The notes: generated by a model from the sequence alone, not told the origin. 64,000 bases of DNA from Cellulomonas hominis (GCF_901521055.1 NZ_CABEGA010000084.1:25102-89101), one strand, 5' to 3'. Numbered from the stretch's first letter, positions 42,482 through 51,152 are shown. Program-made: numbers and translations.

Positions 42482-44571
42482 GCGTCGTTCCTGCTTCCTT
42501 GTGGGGTGGTGCGACGGACGCGACGCGTCCGCACGGTGGTGAGGGTCAGCGCGGCTGCGAGCAGCACGGCGCCGGCCACGGTGAGCACCCCCGGGCCCGT
42601 CCCGCCGGCCTCCGGCAGGGCGTAGCTCGGGACGTCGTGCACGGTGAGCAGGTCGCCGTCCGCCGTGACCTGCGGGGCCGATGCCGGGTCGGTGAGCGAC
42701 ACCTGCGAGTCGGCGGAGACGGTGAACCGCACGGGCTCGGCGAGCAGGGCGAACCCGTCGGGCGCGACCGTCTCGCGCAGCCAGTAGGTGCCCGGGACGA
42801 GCTCCGCGATCTCGAAGGTGCCCGTCGCGGTCTCGACGGCGTCGGCGAGCGCGTCGCCCGCCCGGCCGTCGTCGTCGGCCAGCACCTCGAAGCCGGACCC
42901 CGCCATCCGGACGACCTCGCCGTCGGCGCTCTCGCCCACCTTGGCCACGCGGACGGTGACCTCCGGCGCGGGCGTGTTGGTGACCGCGCAGGTGTAGGGG
43001 TGGTTCTCGGCGGGGACGAACGTCCACCCGTCGTCGGCGGGCTGCGTCGGCGCCGGCGCGCCGGTGGAGTCGTCGACGCACGTCAGGCTCCCCTGGTACC
43101 GGCCGGCGGGGCTCGCCGAGCCCGGTGCCGCCGCCTCGGTGATCGTGTATGTGTCGCCGCGGCGGACCTGCACCGGGGAGCTGGACGCGGTGGTCGCGGT
43201 GCCCGCGGTCGTGGTCGAGGCGACCGTCGCGCCGCCGGGGTCGGCGGCGTGCACGGTGAACTGGTCCCGCGCGTCCACCCGCTCCGGGACGTCCTTGCGC
43301 ACCGCGAGCGTCGGCGCCTCGACCGTCGTGGTCGCCGTGGCGGAGTTGTTCGCGGTGTTCATGTCGACGTCCGCGCCGGAGACGCGTGCGGTGTTGGTCA
43401 GCACGGTGCCCGCCGCGTGGGGCGCCGTCCCGCGCAGGGTGATCGTGGGGGAGGTCTGACCGTGGCCGAGGGCCGGGACGGTCGGCGCCTGGCGCTGCGT
43501 GCACGACAGGTCGGCCCACGTGTCGACGGTGCGGTTCTGGGTCGCGGTGCAGGACTCGGGGGCCTGCGCGCACACGAGGTCGCGTCCGCGGAGCTCGCAA
43601 CCGGGCGGAGCGCCGACGAGGGTCGCGTCGGTGACCTCGGCGGGCACTGCGTCCTGGACGACGAAGCCGTGTGAGTCCGCCGGCCCGTTGTTGACGACCG
43701 CGAGGTCCCAGGTCGCCGTGCCGTCGGCGTCGACAGCGGCCGGCGCGCCCTTCTGCATGGCGAGGTCCGCGCGCGGGACCTCGATGTCGATGCCGAGTCC
43801 ACCCACGGGTGCGAGGCCACCGTCGTACGTCCCGAAGAGCTGGGTGAGCCGCTCGTACACCGTGGTGTCGATCGTGATCGAGTCGACCAGTCCGCTGAGC
43901 CGCAGCCTGACCGCCGCGGCGTTGCCGTCGCCGCAGCTCCGCGTCCGCCAGTCGTCCTGCGCGAGCGTGACCACGTTGTCCGCGAAGCCGCCGGCGGGGT
44001 TCGTGCTGTTCAGGAACGTCACGTCGGCCGTGGCCGGCACCGCGCCGTTGACGGCGCGGACGGTCGCCTCCGGCCAGGCGTGCACGCAGCTCTCGGTGGA
44101 GCCCCACTCGCCGAAGATGCCGCGAGCTCCGCCGGCGATGCCGACCCGGAGAACGGGGTTCGCGACCTTCCGCGGGAGCGTGATCGTCACCGTGCTGGTG
44201 CCGCACGCGTACACGAGGCCCACCGTCCTGCGGTCGGTGATGCAGCCCGGGGTCAGCGAGGACACCAAGGGGAAAGCCCGGGCCTGCTGCCCGTCGTCCG
44301 CCGGCTCGACCACCTGCCCCGGCGCGCTGTAGCGGATCTCGCCGAACGGCGCGCCGTTGCCGGGCAGGCGAGTGGTCGCCACGGTGCCGCTCGCGGTCCA
44401 GCCGCCGATCCGCGCGTAGCCGACGACGTCAACCGCCTGAGCCGGCCCGGCGCCCGCGGTCGAGGTCGTCAGGGTGAGGAGCGCCAGGACGATCGCCGCG
44501 CGGAGTGCGCGGGCGAGCGGTGGCCGAGGCCGGCGACCGCCTGGGCGCTGGGCCCCGGAGGACATCTCCAT
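42478..44571 (-). CDS. Tip-pilin-like surface protein with LPEAG anchor
   Basis: A 697-residue secreted protein. A signal peptide ends around GPAQAVD; the N-terminal third is an adhesin-like domain with several cysteine pairs. A DUF11/CARDB-like repeat follows (DLAMQKGAPAAVDADG...NNGPADSHGFVV), then a SpaA-type prealbumin-like domain (GSGFEVLADDDG...GTYWLRETVAPDGF with the E-box Glu). The sorting signal is ALPEAGGTG with a helix and Arg-rich tail. Its place before the shaft pilin and sortase suggests the pilus tip or a minor pilin. ATG 44571 is chosen; GTG 44595 and ATG 44565 are possible. Confidence 0.88.
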   Translation of the reverse strand: MEMSSGAQRPGGRRPRPPLARALRAAIVLALLTLTTSTAGAGPAQAVDVVGYARIGGWTASGTVATTRLPGNGAPFGEIRYSAPGQVVEPADDGQQARAFPLVSSLTPGCITDRRTVGLVYACGTSTVTITLPRKVANPVLRVGIAGGARGIFGEWGSTESCVHAWPEATVRAVNGAVPATADVTFLNSTNPAGGFADNVVTLAQDDWRTRSCGDGNAAAVRLRLSGLVDSITIDTTVYERLTQLFGTYDGGLAPVGGLGIDIEVPRADLAMQKGAPAAVDADGTATWDLAVVNNGPADSHGFVVQDAVPAEVTDATLVGAPPGCELRGRDLVCAQAPESCTATQNRTVDTWADLSCTQRQAPTVPALGHGQTSPTITLRGTAPHAAGTVLTNTARVSGADVDMNTANNSATATTTVEAPTLAVRKDVPERVDARDQFTVHAADPGGATVASTTTAGTATTASSSPVQVRRGDTYTITEAAAPGSASPAGRYQGSLTCVDDSTGAPAPTQPADDGWTFVPAENHPYTCAVTNTPAPEVTVRVAKVGESADGEVVRMAGSGFEVLADDDGRAGDALADAVETATGTFEIAELVPGTYWLRETVAPDGFALLAEPVRFTVSADSQVSLTDPASAPQVTADGDLLTVHDVPSYALPEAGGTGPGVLTVAGAVLLAAALTLTTVRTRRVRRTTPQGSRNDA

Positions 44572-44999
44572 GGCTGAATCCGCTCTGTGCCGCACCCGTG
44601 GCCCGGCCCGAGGCGCGCGCCACAGAGTGGAGGCAGCGACCGGGAGGAGGTGGCACAGGGTCGGCGAGTCGACGTGAGGGGGGGCGGCACGCGTTCGGCC
44701 CGGTCGGCCGGCATCCGCGGCGTGCGCGGAGTGCGGTGCGGACCGGGCGCGGGACCGGCGCGTCAGGAGCTGTGCTCTCGCGCTGCGGGCCCCGGTTCAT
44801 CCGGCGCGCACCCATCAGGTGCTACCCATAACTCTGCAAGAGCAGGGCCGCAGAAGGCAGGACCAAGGTCCCACTCAGAGTGCAGGAGGGATGCGCGACC
44901 TGCAGCGACGCCGCGGATTCGTGCGACCTCGACTCGCGCCGGCACGGTCTCGTGGATCCGCGGCGGTCGAGACCGCCGCGGGTCGGTCCACGGTGGCGC
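44572..44999. other. Leader/promoter interval upstream of the pilus unit
   Basis: About 430 bases between the SipW unit and the tip-like gene. It must hold the pilus promoter; I see no strong match, only TTGCAG on the minus strand near 44840 and a short repeat ATGGGT. CTCTGTG/CACAGAG (44583-44589, 44621-44627) could fold near the start codon. No gene is supported. Confidence 0.4.
44958..44981 (-). terminator. Terminator after the SipW unit
   Basis: CCGCGGCGGTC and GACCGCCGCGG pair over 11 bp with a minimal 2-base centre, 19 bases after the signal peptidase stop on the minus strand. Confidence 0.65.
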
Positions 45000-45587
45000 T
45001 CAGGCGTGAGTGCGACGTCCGGTCGGGTACGTGGCGAGCGCGGTGAGGACGAGCAGCCCCGCGACGACCGCCACGATGTTCTGCTGGAGGGCCGCTACGG
45101 CGCGGCCCACGTGCGGGAACGAGCCCAGGACCTGCCCGACCTCGGTGACGGTGTAGGGCAGGGCGTCCGGCTCGGTGTTCGCGTCGCCCTGGAGCCGCAG
45201 GGTCCTCGCCGAGCCGTCGGCGGCGGGGGCGGCCTCGATGACGCGGTGCGTGACCAGCCCGTCGCCGTCGGTGCGCGGCACGGTCACGACGTCGCCGACC
45301 TCGACCGACCCGGCGGGCACGGTACGGGCGACCGTGAGGGCCCCCACCGGGATCCCGGGCGCCATCGAGCCGGACACGACGATGGCCGGGCGGATGCCCA
45401 TCGCGACGCACACGACCACCGCGACGATCGACAGCACGCCGAGCAGCGCGGCGACGTTGAGGAGCACCTGCTGGGCGCGCCGGGCCACCCGCCGCGCGAG
45501 ACGGGCCCGGGGGCGCGGCGCGGCGGTGGCGACGCGCAGGTCGCGCCGGGTCGGCCGTGCGGGAGCGGGTGCTGCGAGCTGTGTCAT
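45000..45587 (-). CDS. sipW: SipW-type signal peptidase I
   Basis: A 195-residue signal peptidase of the archaeal/eukaryotic (S26B) type, which uses Ser-His-Asp instead of Ser-Lys. Ser74 in VVSGSMAPG, His114 in GLVTHRV and Asp135 in LQGDANTEP are in place; membrane helices span about 43-64 and 165-186. In Bacillus, SipW processes TasA and TapA for biofilm fibres. Here it ends a unit of exported proteins with SipW-type signals, so it is most likely their dedicated peptidase. ATG 45587 overlaps the previous stop. Confidence 0.9.
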   Translation of the reverse strand: MTQLAAPAPARPTRRDLRVATAAPRPRARLARRVARRAQQVLLNVAALLGVLSIVAVVVCVAMGIRPAIVVSGSMAPGIPVGALTVARTVPAGSVEVGDVVTVPRTDGDGLVTHRVIEAAPAADGSARTLRLQGDANTEPDALPYTVTEVGQVLGSFPHVGRAVAALQQNIVAVVAGLLVLTALATYPTGRRTHA

Positions 45588-46285
45588 GAGGTCGTCTCCG
45601 TCGAGGTCGCGTCGAACCGGATCGTCAGGCTGGCCTGACCGCCGTTCAGGGCCGAGGTGGCGGGTACGTCGAGCAGGTGGACGCGGACGGTGACCGCCGT
45701 GGCGGAGCCGTCGGCGCCGGCGATCCACAGGGACCCGTGCGTCACGGGGGGAGCGCCGCGCGCCGCGAGGGCCGCGAGGCCGGCGGGAGCGCCGAGCGGG
45801 CCCCCGTCCTGCGGCCGCCCGGCGGGGCCGCCCAGGAGCACCTGGCCGTCGGCGTCCAGGAGCGTGACGCGGAGGTGCGGCGTGATGTCGGGGGTGCCGG
45901 GCACCGGGACGGCTCCGACCCGTGCGATGAGGGCGGCCGACAGGGCGGGGTGGTTGTTGGCGACCTGGACCGTCGCCTCGACGGTGCGGCCGGGCACGAG
46001 CGCGTCGGCGCCTGGGAGCTTCAGCGGCAGCGCCGTGCCCGGGGCGGCGTCGTGGGCGGCGCCGGCTGCGTCGACCAGGACGAGGTCGAAGGGGTCGGCG
46101 GACCCGACGCCCCCGGTGCCGACGCCGAGCCGTGCCGCGTCGGTGGGGGTGGCTGCCGTCGTGGCGGTGCCGAACGCCATCCCGGCGGCGAGGCCCAGGG
46201 CCAGGACGACGGCGATGCCGACGGTCTGACGCCGGGTGGGCCGACGGCGGGCGCGTGCGCGGGGCGGCGCGACGTGGCGGCTCAT
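45584..46285 (-). CDS. Exported protein of the SipW unit
   Basis: A 233-residue protein with an Arg-rich N-terminus, one hydrophobic segment (about 22-45) and then a beta-rich domain (DPFDLVLVDAAG; VEATVQVANNHPALSAALIARV; VTVRVHLLDV) similar in layout to TasA/camelysin-type proteins. I do not recognise a specific family. Both ends overlap neighbours by 4 bases, which ties it to SipW. Confidence 0.75.
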   Translation of the reverse strand: MSRHVAPPRARARRRPTRRQTVGIAVVLALGLAAGMAFGTATTAATPTDAARLGVGTGGVGSADPFDLVLVDAAGAAHDAAPGTALPLKLPGADALVPGRTVEATVQVANNHPALSAALIARVGAVPVPGTPDITPHLRVTLLDADGQVLLGGPAGRPQDGGPLGAPAGLAALAARGAPPVTHGSLWIAGADGSATAVTVRVHLLDVPATSALNGGQASLTIRFDATSTETTS

Positions 46286-47733
46286 GCCGTCGCCGCCCGC
46301 GTGCCCGGCATGACCAGCGTGGTGAGGCCCGCGGCCGGGACGGTGGGGGTGGTGGTCGTCGCGAAGCCGTTGCGGACGGCGCGATGGTTGTTGGTGCTGG
46401 TGAGCCCGTCAGTGCTGCCGCCCCACAGGACGATCGTGCCGTCGGCGCGCAGTGCCGCACCGGAGTAGCCGAACCCGGCGACCGCCTCGACCTGCCCGAG
46501 CGCGGTGAGCCGGGTCGGCGTGCGGATGTTCGCGGTCGACGCCGCCCCGGTGGTGGGGTGCGGGCCGGTGCCCATCGAGTAGCGGCCGTACACGTAGACG
46601 TAGCCGTCGGTGCCGTGCACGAGCACGTAGTCCTGCGTGGTGGCGACCGAGACGGCGCCCACACCGGCACCGAGGTCGGCGCGCGTCGGCGTGTTGTTCA
46701 CCGCGAAGCTCCCCGAAGGGCGGCCGGTGCCCCACTGGGCGCCGGTGCCCCACGTGAGCAGGGCCCCGTCGGCGAGCACCGCCTGGTTGCCGTAGTAGTG
46801 CCCCGTGAGCGAGCGGATGCCGCACGTGTCCTCGGGCGAGCCGGCCACCACCCCGACGGCCTCGCAGCCGGAGGTCGTGTAGGCGGACAGCGCGGCGGAC
46901 CGGGTCGGGGCTCCCAGGAAGGTGCCCTTGTTGTCGCCGGACGGGTCGCCGGCGAACGAGGCGAGGTTGGCCGCGCCCCACCACAGCACGCCTGCGGAGG
47001 GGTCGCCCGCGACGGTGTTGCCGCGGATGGCCCAGCCGTTCCACACGCCGGCGCCGATGGAGTGCACGCCGGTGAGGATCCGCGTCGGCGTGGCGCTCGA
47101 GGCGGTGAGGGTGCCCTGGCCGGTCGCACCGCGGGCCTGCGCGTCGCCCCAGGTGTACAGGTCGCCGGTGGAGGTCAGGGCCATGTACACCGACGCGGAG
47201 GACACCAGGTCGACGACCGTGCCGGGGATCGCGACCTGGCCGGGCCGGTTGAACGGCACGGCCCCGGTGCGGCCCATGATGTGGTTGACCTGGCTGCCGC
47301 CCCACGTGTAGACCCGGCCGTCGTCGGAGAGCGCGGCGAGCCCGAGGTGGTGCTCGCCGAGCGCGAAGAAGTTGTCCAGGCTCGTGCCCGCGACCTTGAT
47401 CGCGCTGCGCCGCGCGGACGGGTGCCCGTCGGACGGCAGTGTGAGCAGGGTGACCGGGGCGTCGTTCGCCACCGTCTGCTGGCCGGTGCCGGAGAGCCCG
47501 AAGCCGCGGTTCCCCCAGATGGCGATCGTCCCGTCGTCCTGCACCGCGGTGGCCGTGCCGACGATGTACGTCTGCTGCGGCACGAACCGCGTGGTGGGCG
47601 CGTCGAACACCTCCGTCGTCGCGGCGGCCCGGTCGGTGTAGGCGGCCGTGGTGGTGCCGACGGTGACGACGGCGCCGATGGTGACGAGCGTGGCGAGAGC
47701 GGCCAGCGCGCGGCGGGTGCCGGTGCGGCTCAT
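46282..47733 (-). CDS. Secreted RCC1-repeat beta-propeller protein with SipW-type signal
   Basis: A 483-residue protein. The first 40 residues have a hydrophobic helix and TTTAAYTDRAAA, the SipW-dependent signal pattern. The rest has RCC1-like repeats: GTIAIWGNRGFGLSGTG, GRVYTWGGSQVNHIMG, GDLYTWGDAQARGATGQG, ALLTWGTGAQWGTG, GYVYVYGRYSMGTG and GTIVLWGGSTDG, each near 50-60 residues, enough for a full propeller. RCC1 propellers bind partner proteins; a secreted bacterial one could be an adhesin. ATG 47733 overlaps the next upstream gene's stop. Confidence 0.85.
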   Translation of the reverse strand: MSRTGTRRALAALATLVTIGAVVTVGTTTAAYTDRAAATTEVFDAPTTRFVPQQTYIVGTATAVQDDGTIAIWGNRGFGLSGTGQQTVANDAPVTLLTLPSDGHPSARRSAIKVAGTSLDNFFALGEHHLGLAALSDDGRVYTWGGSQVNHIMGRTGAVPFNRPGQVAIPGTVVDLVSSASVYMALTSTGDLYTWGDAQARGATGQGTLTASSATPTRILTGVHSIGAGVWNGWAIRGNTVAGDPSAGVLWWGAANLASFAGDPSGDNKGTFLGAPTRSAALSAYTTSGCEAVGVVAGSPEDTCGIRSLTGHYYGNQAVLADGALLTWGTGAQWGTGRPSGSFAVNNTPTRADLGAGVGAVSVATTQDYVLVHGTDGYVYVYGRYSMGTGPHPTTGAASTANIRTPTRLTALGQVEAVAGFGYSGAALRADGTIVLWGGSTDGLTSTNNHRAVRNGFATTTTPTVPAAGLTTLVMPGTRAATA

Positions 47734-48329
47734 GACTCCTCCTCGGAGCGGGTGCGGCGGCGGGCGGCGAGCAGGAGGGCCCCCATGCCGACGAGCACGG
47801 CGGCGAGGGCGGCGGCGACGAGCTGCGGCCCGGTGACGGCCAGGTCACCGGTCACCGCGACGGGCCCGGGCGCGAGGCCCGGACCGTCCTGCGTGGCGAT
47901 CAGGCGCAGGGTGAGGGTGAGGCCGGCGCCCTGGACGTCGTCGCCGGCGGTCGCGGGGAGCGCGGCGGTGCCGTGCAGCGTGACGGGCTCCTCGTGCAGG
48001 CTGCCCAGCGCGATGGGGGACGCGGAGAGCGCGGCGGCGGTGCCCTCGGCGAGGACGGTCCCGGTGGCGTCGGCGAGGGTCAGCGTCAGCGCGTCGGGTC
48101 CCGTCGCCAGGGGGCCGGCGCCCTCGACGACGAGCGCGAGCTCCACCGGGTCCGACGACGTGGGCCGCGCGGTGACGTCGAACGACGTGGTGTGCCCCGG
48201 GTACGGGACCTCCAGCCGGGCGGTGGAGGTGGTGCCCTCGACGAGGGTGGTCTCCGCGTCCGGCCCGGTGCCCGTCAGCGCGAGCGTCCCGGCGAGGGCG
48301 AGCGCGAGCCCCGCGGTGATCGTGCTCAT
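47730..48329 (-). CDS. Surface protein with LAVTG anchor
   Basis: A 199-residue secreted protein: a short signal peptide (about 1-22), a beta-rich domain of about 135 residues (STARLEVPYPGHTTSFDVTARPT; GLTLTLRLIATQ) and a C-terminal sorting signal LAVTGPQ, helix and RRRTRSEEES. LAxTG fits class E sortases. It is within the SipW unit and could anchor the assembled structure to the wall. The domain family is not recognised. Confidence 0.78.
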   Translation of the reverse strand: MSTITAGLALALAGTLALTGTGPDAETTLVEGTTSTARLEVPYPGHTTSFDVTARPTSSDPVELALVVEGAGPLATGPDALTLTLADATGTVLAEGTAAALSASPIALGSLHEEPVTLHGTAALPATAGDDVQGAGLTLTLRLIATQDGPGLAPGPVAVTGDLAVTGPQLVAAALAAVLVGMGALLLAARRRTRSEEES

Positions 48330-48919
48330 GAGGTGCTCCCGTCGAGCTGCAGGCCCAGGACCATCGCGCGGCCGTAGTGGTACGGGTTGCCGACGGCGTC
48401 GGGCAGGGTCACCGACACCTGGACGGTCCGGACGACGCCGGTCTCCCAGCCGTCGATCCGCACGGGCGCGAGCTCCGCCGCGGGGACCGCGCTGACGACC
48501 GGGGTGCCGTCCACCGTCACCGTGAACAGCGCGACGTCGTAGGGGTCGGCGCCCGGACCGGGCACGCCGGGGTCGGCGGGGAGCGGCGCGCGGCGGGCGT
48601 TGGTGAGGCTCAGGACGACCGGGCCGGTCGCGGGGGTGGTCGTGACGGCGTCGACCTCGACCGCGGGCGCGCCGCCGGGGCCGGGGACGACCGTGGTGAG
48701 CACCAGCGGCGCGGGGTCGCCCTGCACGACCGTGCCCTCGGCGTCGACCAGGGCGATGTCGTAGGAGCCGCCCACGGTCCCGAGGTCGGCCTCGGCCGCG
48801 TCGGTGAAGGCCGCGGAGGTGACGACGGTGCCCAGCGCGACGGCGACGACGGCGGCCACGCCGCCCAGGGCGAGCGCGCGGCGCCGGACCGGCCCGCGGT
48901 GCGCGCGGTGGCGGCTCAT
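48326..48919 (-). CDS. TasA/camelysin-like protein with SipW-dependent signal
   Basis: A 197-residue protein starting with a basic stretch and a hydrophobic helix that ends VVTSAAFTDAAEADLG, the SipW-type processing pattern (AAFTD near 36-40). The mature part is beta-rich (GSYDIALVDAEGTVVQGD...). It belongs to the same broad class as the product of 49547-50218 and may be a minor fibre subunit. It overlaps both neighbours by 4 bases. Confidence 0.8.
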   Translation of the reverse strand: MSRHRAHRGPVRRRALALGGVAAVVAVALGTVVTSAAFTDAAEADLGTVGGSYDIALVDAEGTVVQGDPAPLVLTTVVPGPGGAPAVEVDAVTTTPATGPVVLSLTNARRAPLPADPGVPGPGADPYDVALFTVTVDGTPVVSAVPAAELAPVRIDGWETGVVRTVQVSVTLPDAVGNPYHYGRAMVLGLQLDGSTS

Positions 48920-49461
48920 CGGCTCGTCCCCTCGACGACCAGCTGGACGCCGGTGCGGGCACCGGACCAGCCGGCGCCGTCGGGGGTGGTCACCCGCACG
49001 TCGAGCACCCGCTCGTCCGCGGCGTCGGGCGCCACCAGGTCCGGCAGTGCCACCCGCAGCGACGACGCGGGGCCCGAGGCGAGCGTCCGGCCGGACTCGC
49101 TGACGGTGACGTCCAGCGCGCCGAAGACGTCCCCCGCTGCGGGGTCCGGGTCGGCGAGCGATACCACGACGGCGGCGGGGGCGCCCGAGACGTTGCGGAC
49201 CGCCACGCGGAGGTCGAGCGCTGCGCCCGGCTCCAGCACGTCGTCGGCCAGGCCGAGGGTCCAGGTCCCCGTGGTGGGGCGCCAGTCCGACGGCGCGGGC
49301 TCCCAGCCGGGGCTCGTGCTGCCGGCGACCTCGAGGGCGAACGTCACGCCGTCGAACTCGATCCGGACGTCGTCGGTGCGCACCACCTGGGCGGCCGTGA
49401 TGCCGACGAGCAGGCACAGCGGCAGTGCTCGGGCAGCGGTGCGGAGGGACGGCGGGCGCAT
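48916..49461 (-). CDS. Exported beta-rich protein of the SipW unit
   Basis: A 181-residue protein with a short N-terminal hydrophobic segment (about 12-25) and a beta-rich remainder (RIEFDGVTFALEVAG; LRVAVRNVSGAPAAVVVSLADP). The AAFTD processing motif is degenerate here (QVVRTDDVRI). I do not recognise the family. It overlaps the next gene and is separated from the upstream fibre gene by a terminator-like hairpin. Confidence 0.7.
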   Translation of the reverse strand: MRPPSLRTAARALPLCLLVGITAAQVVRTDDVRIEFDGVTFALEVAGSTSPGWEPAPSDWRPTTGTWTLGLADDVLEPGAALDLRVAVRNVSGAPAAVVVSLADPDPAAGDVFGALDVTVSESGRTLASGPASSLRVALPDLVAPDAADERVLDVRVTTPDGAGWSGARTGVQLVVEGTSR

Positions 49462-49500
49462 CGGGGCCTTTCTCGGCTGGGGGGGACGTGCGAGGGACGG

Positions 49501-49529
49501 CGGCCGGGCGTCGTCAGGACGCCCGGCCG
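49501..49529 (-). terminator. Hairpin between the first and second genes of the SipW unit
   Basis: CGGCCGGGCGTC (49501-49512) pairs with GACGCCCGGCCG (49518-49529), a 12-bp stem with a 5-base loop, 18 bases after the stop of the first gene. As a leaky terminator it would make the first product far more abundant than the rest. Confidence 0.65.
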
Positions 49530-49546
49530 ACCGTGGGGGTGCTGGG

Positions 49547-50218
49547 TCAGACGGACGAGCCGTCGAGGCGCGCCTGGAGGAACGCGCCCTTGCCGCTCAG
49601 GGAGTTGTCGTCGTACGACGCCTCCGACTGCTCCTGCGTCAGCAGGCGCACCGAGAGGGTGACGGTGCTCTCCTCGTCGGCGCCGAGGGTGTTGAGCTCC
49701 AGGGCCGCGACCTCCGCGAACGTGAGGTCCTGGGTGAGCACCGGGGCCGCGTCGAGGGCGGTGGCCGGCATGGCCACGTCGAAGCGGAGGCTCGCCAGGT
49801 AGTCCGCGTCGGTGACGCGCCCGTTGCCGGCGTCGTCCGCGAGCTGCTCGAGGCTGAGCCTCAGCGAGGAGTCGAAGGTCGCGGAGTCGTTGCGCACGGG
49901 GATCGTGACGCTGACCGGGTCGGAGCCCGGGAACACCGCGTCGGCGCCCGACAGCGCGATCGGCACGCCGGCGGGCGCGTCGGCCTCCTGCCAGCCGGGG
50001 ACGAACTCGCCCGCGGCGTCGGTGGCGCCGACCTGGATGTTGTACGAGCTCTCGGCGCCGCCGATGCCGTTCGCGCCGATGTTGAGGCGCGCGATGTCGG
50101 TGAACGCGGCGGCGGTCGCGAGTGCGGCGACGCCGGCGAGCGCGCCCCAGGCGACGAACGCCTTGCGGCGGCGGTTGCGGTCGTCGACGGGCTGCGTGGT
50201 CGTGATGTGGGTGCTCAT
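49547..50218 (-). CDS. TasA/camelysin-like fibre protein with SipW-dependent signal
   Basis: A 223-residue protein. A basic segment, a helix and ATAAAFTDIARLNIGANG form a clear SipW-dependent signal (AAFTD near 37-41). The mature part (ESSYNIQVGATDAAG; DPVSVTIPVRNDSATFDSSLRLSLEQL; STVTLSVRLL) resembles TasA/camelysin-type beta-sandwiches. It is first in the unit, with GAAAGGG before ATG 50218, and is followed by a hairpin, as expected for the major structural subunit. Polymerisation is inferred. Confidence 0.82.
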   Translation of the reverse strand: MSTHITTTQPVDDRNRRRKAFVAWGALAGVAALATAAAFTDIARLNIGANGIGGAESSYNIQVGATDAAGEFVPGWQEADAPAGVPIALSGADAVFPGSDPVSVTIPVRNDSATFDSSLRLSLEQLADDAGNGRVTDADYLASLRFDVAMPATALDAAPVLTQDLTFAEVAALELNTLGADEESTVTLSVRLLTQEQSEASYDDNSLSGKGAFLQARLDGSSV

Positions 50219-50522
50219 CGTGCCCTTTCCGGGCGCAGGCCTCGACGGAGCCGAGGCGGGGTGGGGGAACACGTCCAGTGCAGCGGAGGTCCACCACTCA
50301 GCCGTGGGTGAGCCCGCTCACACGCAGCGCGTGGTGGGATCCGGCGCGGGGCTCGCGGGCGCCTGCCCACGCAGGGCACGGACCTCGGCACGCTCGGGCG
50401 GAAACGGGGGAGAACGGGCTGCGGGCCGCGCGATTGAGTGGTGACAGCGCGGCCACTGAGTGGTGACGGTGGTCGAGTAGGTGGTGCCGCTGAGTGGTAT
50501 GCGCGCTGCTACTCCGCCGTCA
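50219..50522. other. Interval with four TGAGTGGT copies
   Basis: TGAGTGGTGAC occurs at 50435-50445 and 50457-50467, TGAGTGGT at 50491-50498, and its complement at 50293-50300. The direct copies start 22 and 34 bases apart. They may be regulator sites upstream of the fibre operon or the repeated end of a lost insertion sequence (IS21-family ends carry such repeats). No gene is supported. Confidence 0.55.
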
Positions 50523-51152
50523 TCACGGCGCCGGCCGCAGCCTGCCGTCGGCCTCCGTGAACTCCTCGCCGGTCGCCTGGCAGCGCCACCGGCCGGGCCC
50601 GGCGGGTGCCAGCCGCTCGCCGGTCCGGCCGACCCACGCCACCCACCGGGCCGGGGAGCCGACGACGAGCGCGAAGTCGGGCACGTCGCGCGTCACCACG
50701 GACCCGGCCCCGACCAGCGCCCAGCGGCCCACCACGACCGGCGCGACGCACACGGCCCGCGCGCCGACGGACGCACCCTCGCGGACGATCACGCCGACGG
50801 CGTGCCAGTCGTCGGCGGTCTTGAGCGAGCCGTCCGGGTTGACCGCCCGGGGGAGCAGGTCGTTGGTGAGCACCACGGCCGGCCCGACGAACACGCCGTC
50901 CTCGAGGACCGCCGGCTCGTAGACCAGGGCGTGGTTCTGGATCTTGCACCGGTCGCCGACGCGCACCCCGGGGCCGACGTACGCCCCGCGCCCGATGACG
51001 CACTGCGCGCCGACGACGGCGTCCTCCCGGACCTGCGCGAGGTGCCAGACCCGGGTGCCGGGGCCGACCGTGGCGCGGGCGTCGACGTCGGCGCCGGGCG
51101 CGATCTGCGGGGACGGGAGGGCGCTCCCGGTGGCCGCGGCGGCGTCGTCCAT
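50523..51152 (-). CDS. Nucleotide-sugar N-acetyltransferase, left-handed beta-helix (WbpD/WlbB-like)
   Basis: A 209-residue hexapeptide-repeat acetyltransferase. Rows of the left-handed beta-helix run from APGADVDARATVGPGTRVWHLAQV to about 170; KIQNHALVYEPAVLEDGVFVGPAVVLTND contains the catalytic-type His. The pattern matches enzymes that acetylate the 3-amino group of UDP-2-acetamido-3-amino-glucuronate. It is divergent from the Gfo/Idh/MocA gene, whose family supplies the earlier 3-oxidation step. The start is ATG 51152. Confidence 0.87.
   Translation of the reverse strand: MDDAAAATGSALPSPQIAPGADVDARATVGPGTRVWHLAQVREDAVVGAQCVIGRGAYVGPGVRVGDRCKIQNHALVYEPAVLEDGVFVGPAVVLTNDLLPRAVNPDGSLKTADDWHAVGVIVREGASVGARAVCVAPVVVGRWALVGAGSVVTRDVPDFALVVGSPARWVAWVGRTGERLAPAGPGRWRCQATGEEFTEADGRLRPAP

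Noticed and set aside
44587..45009. Plus-strand frames between the pilus and SipW units
   Set aside because: No start context or homology; they lie over promoter and terminator sequence.
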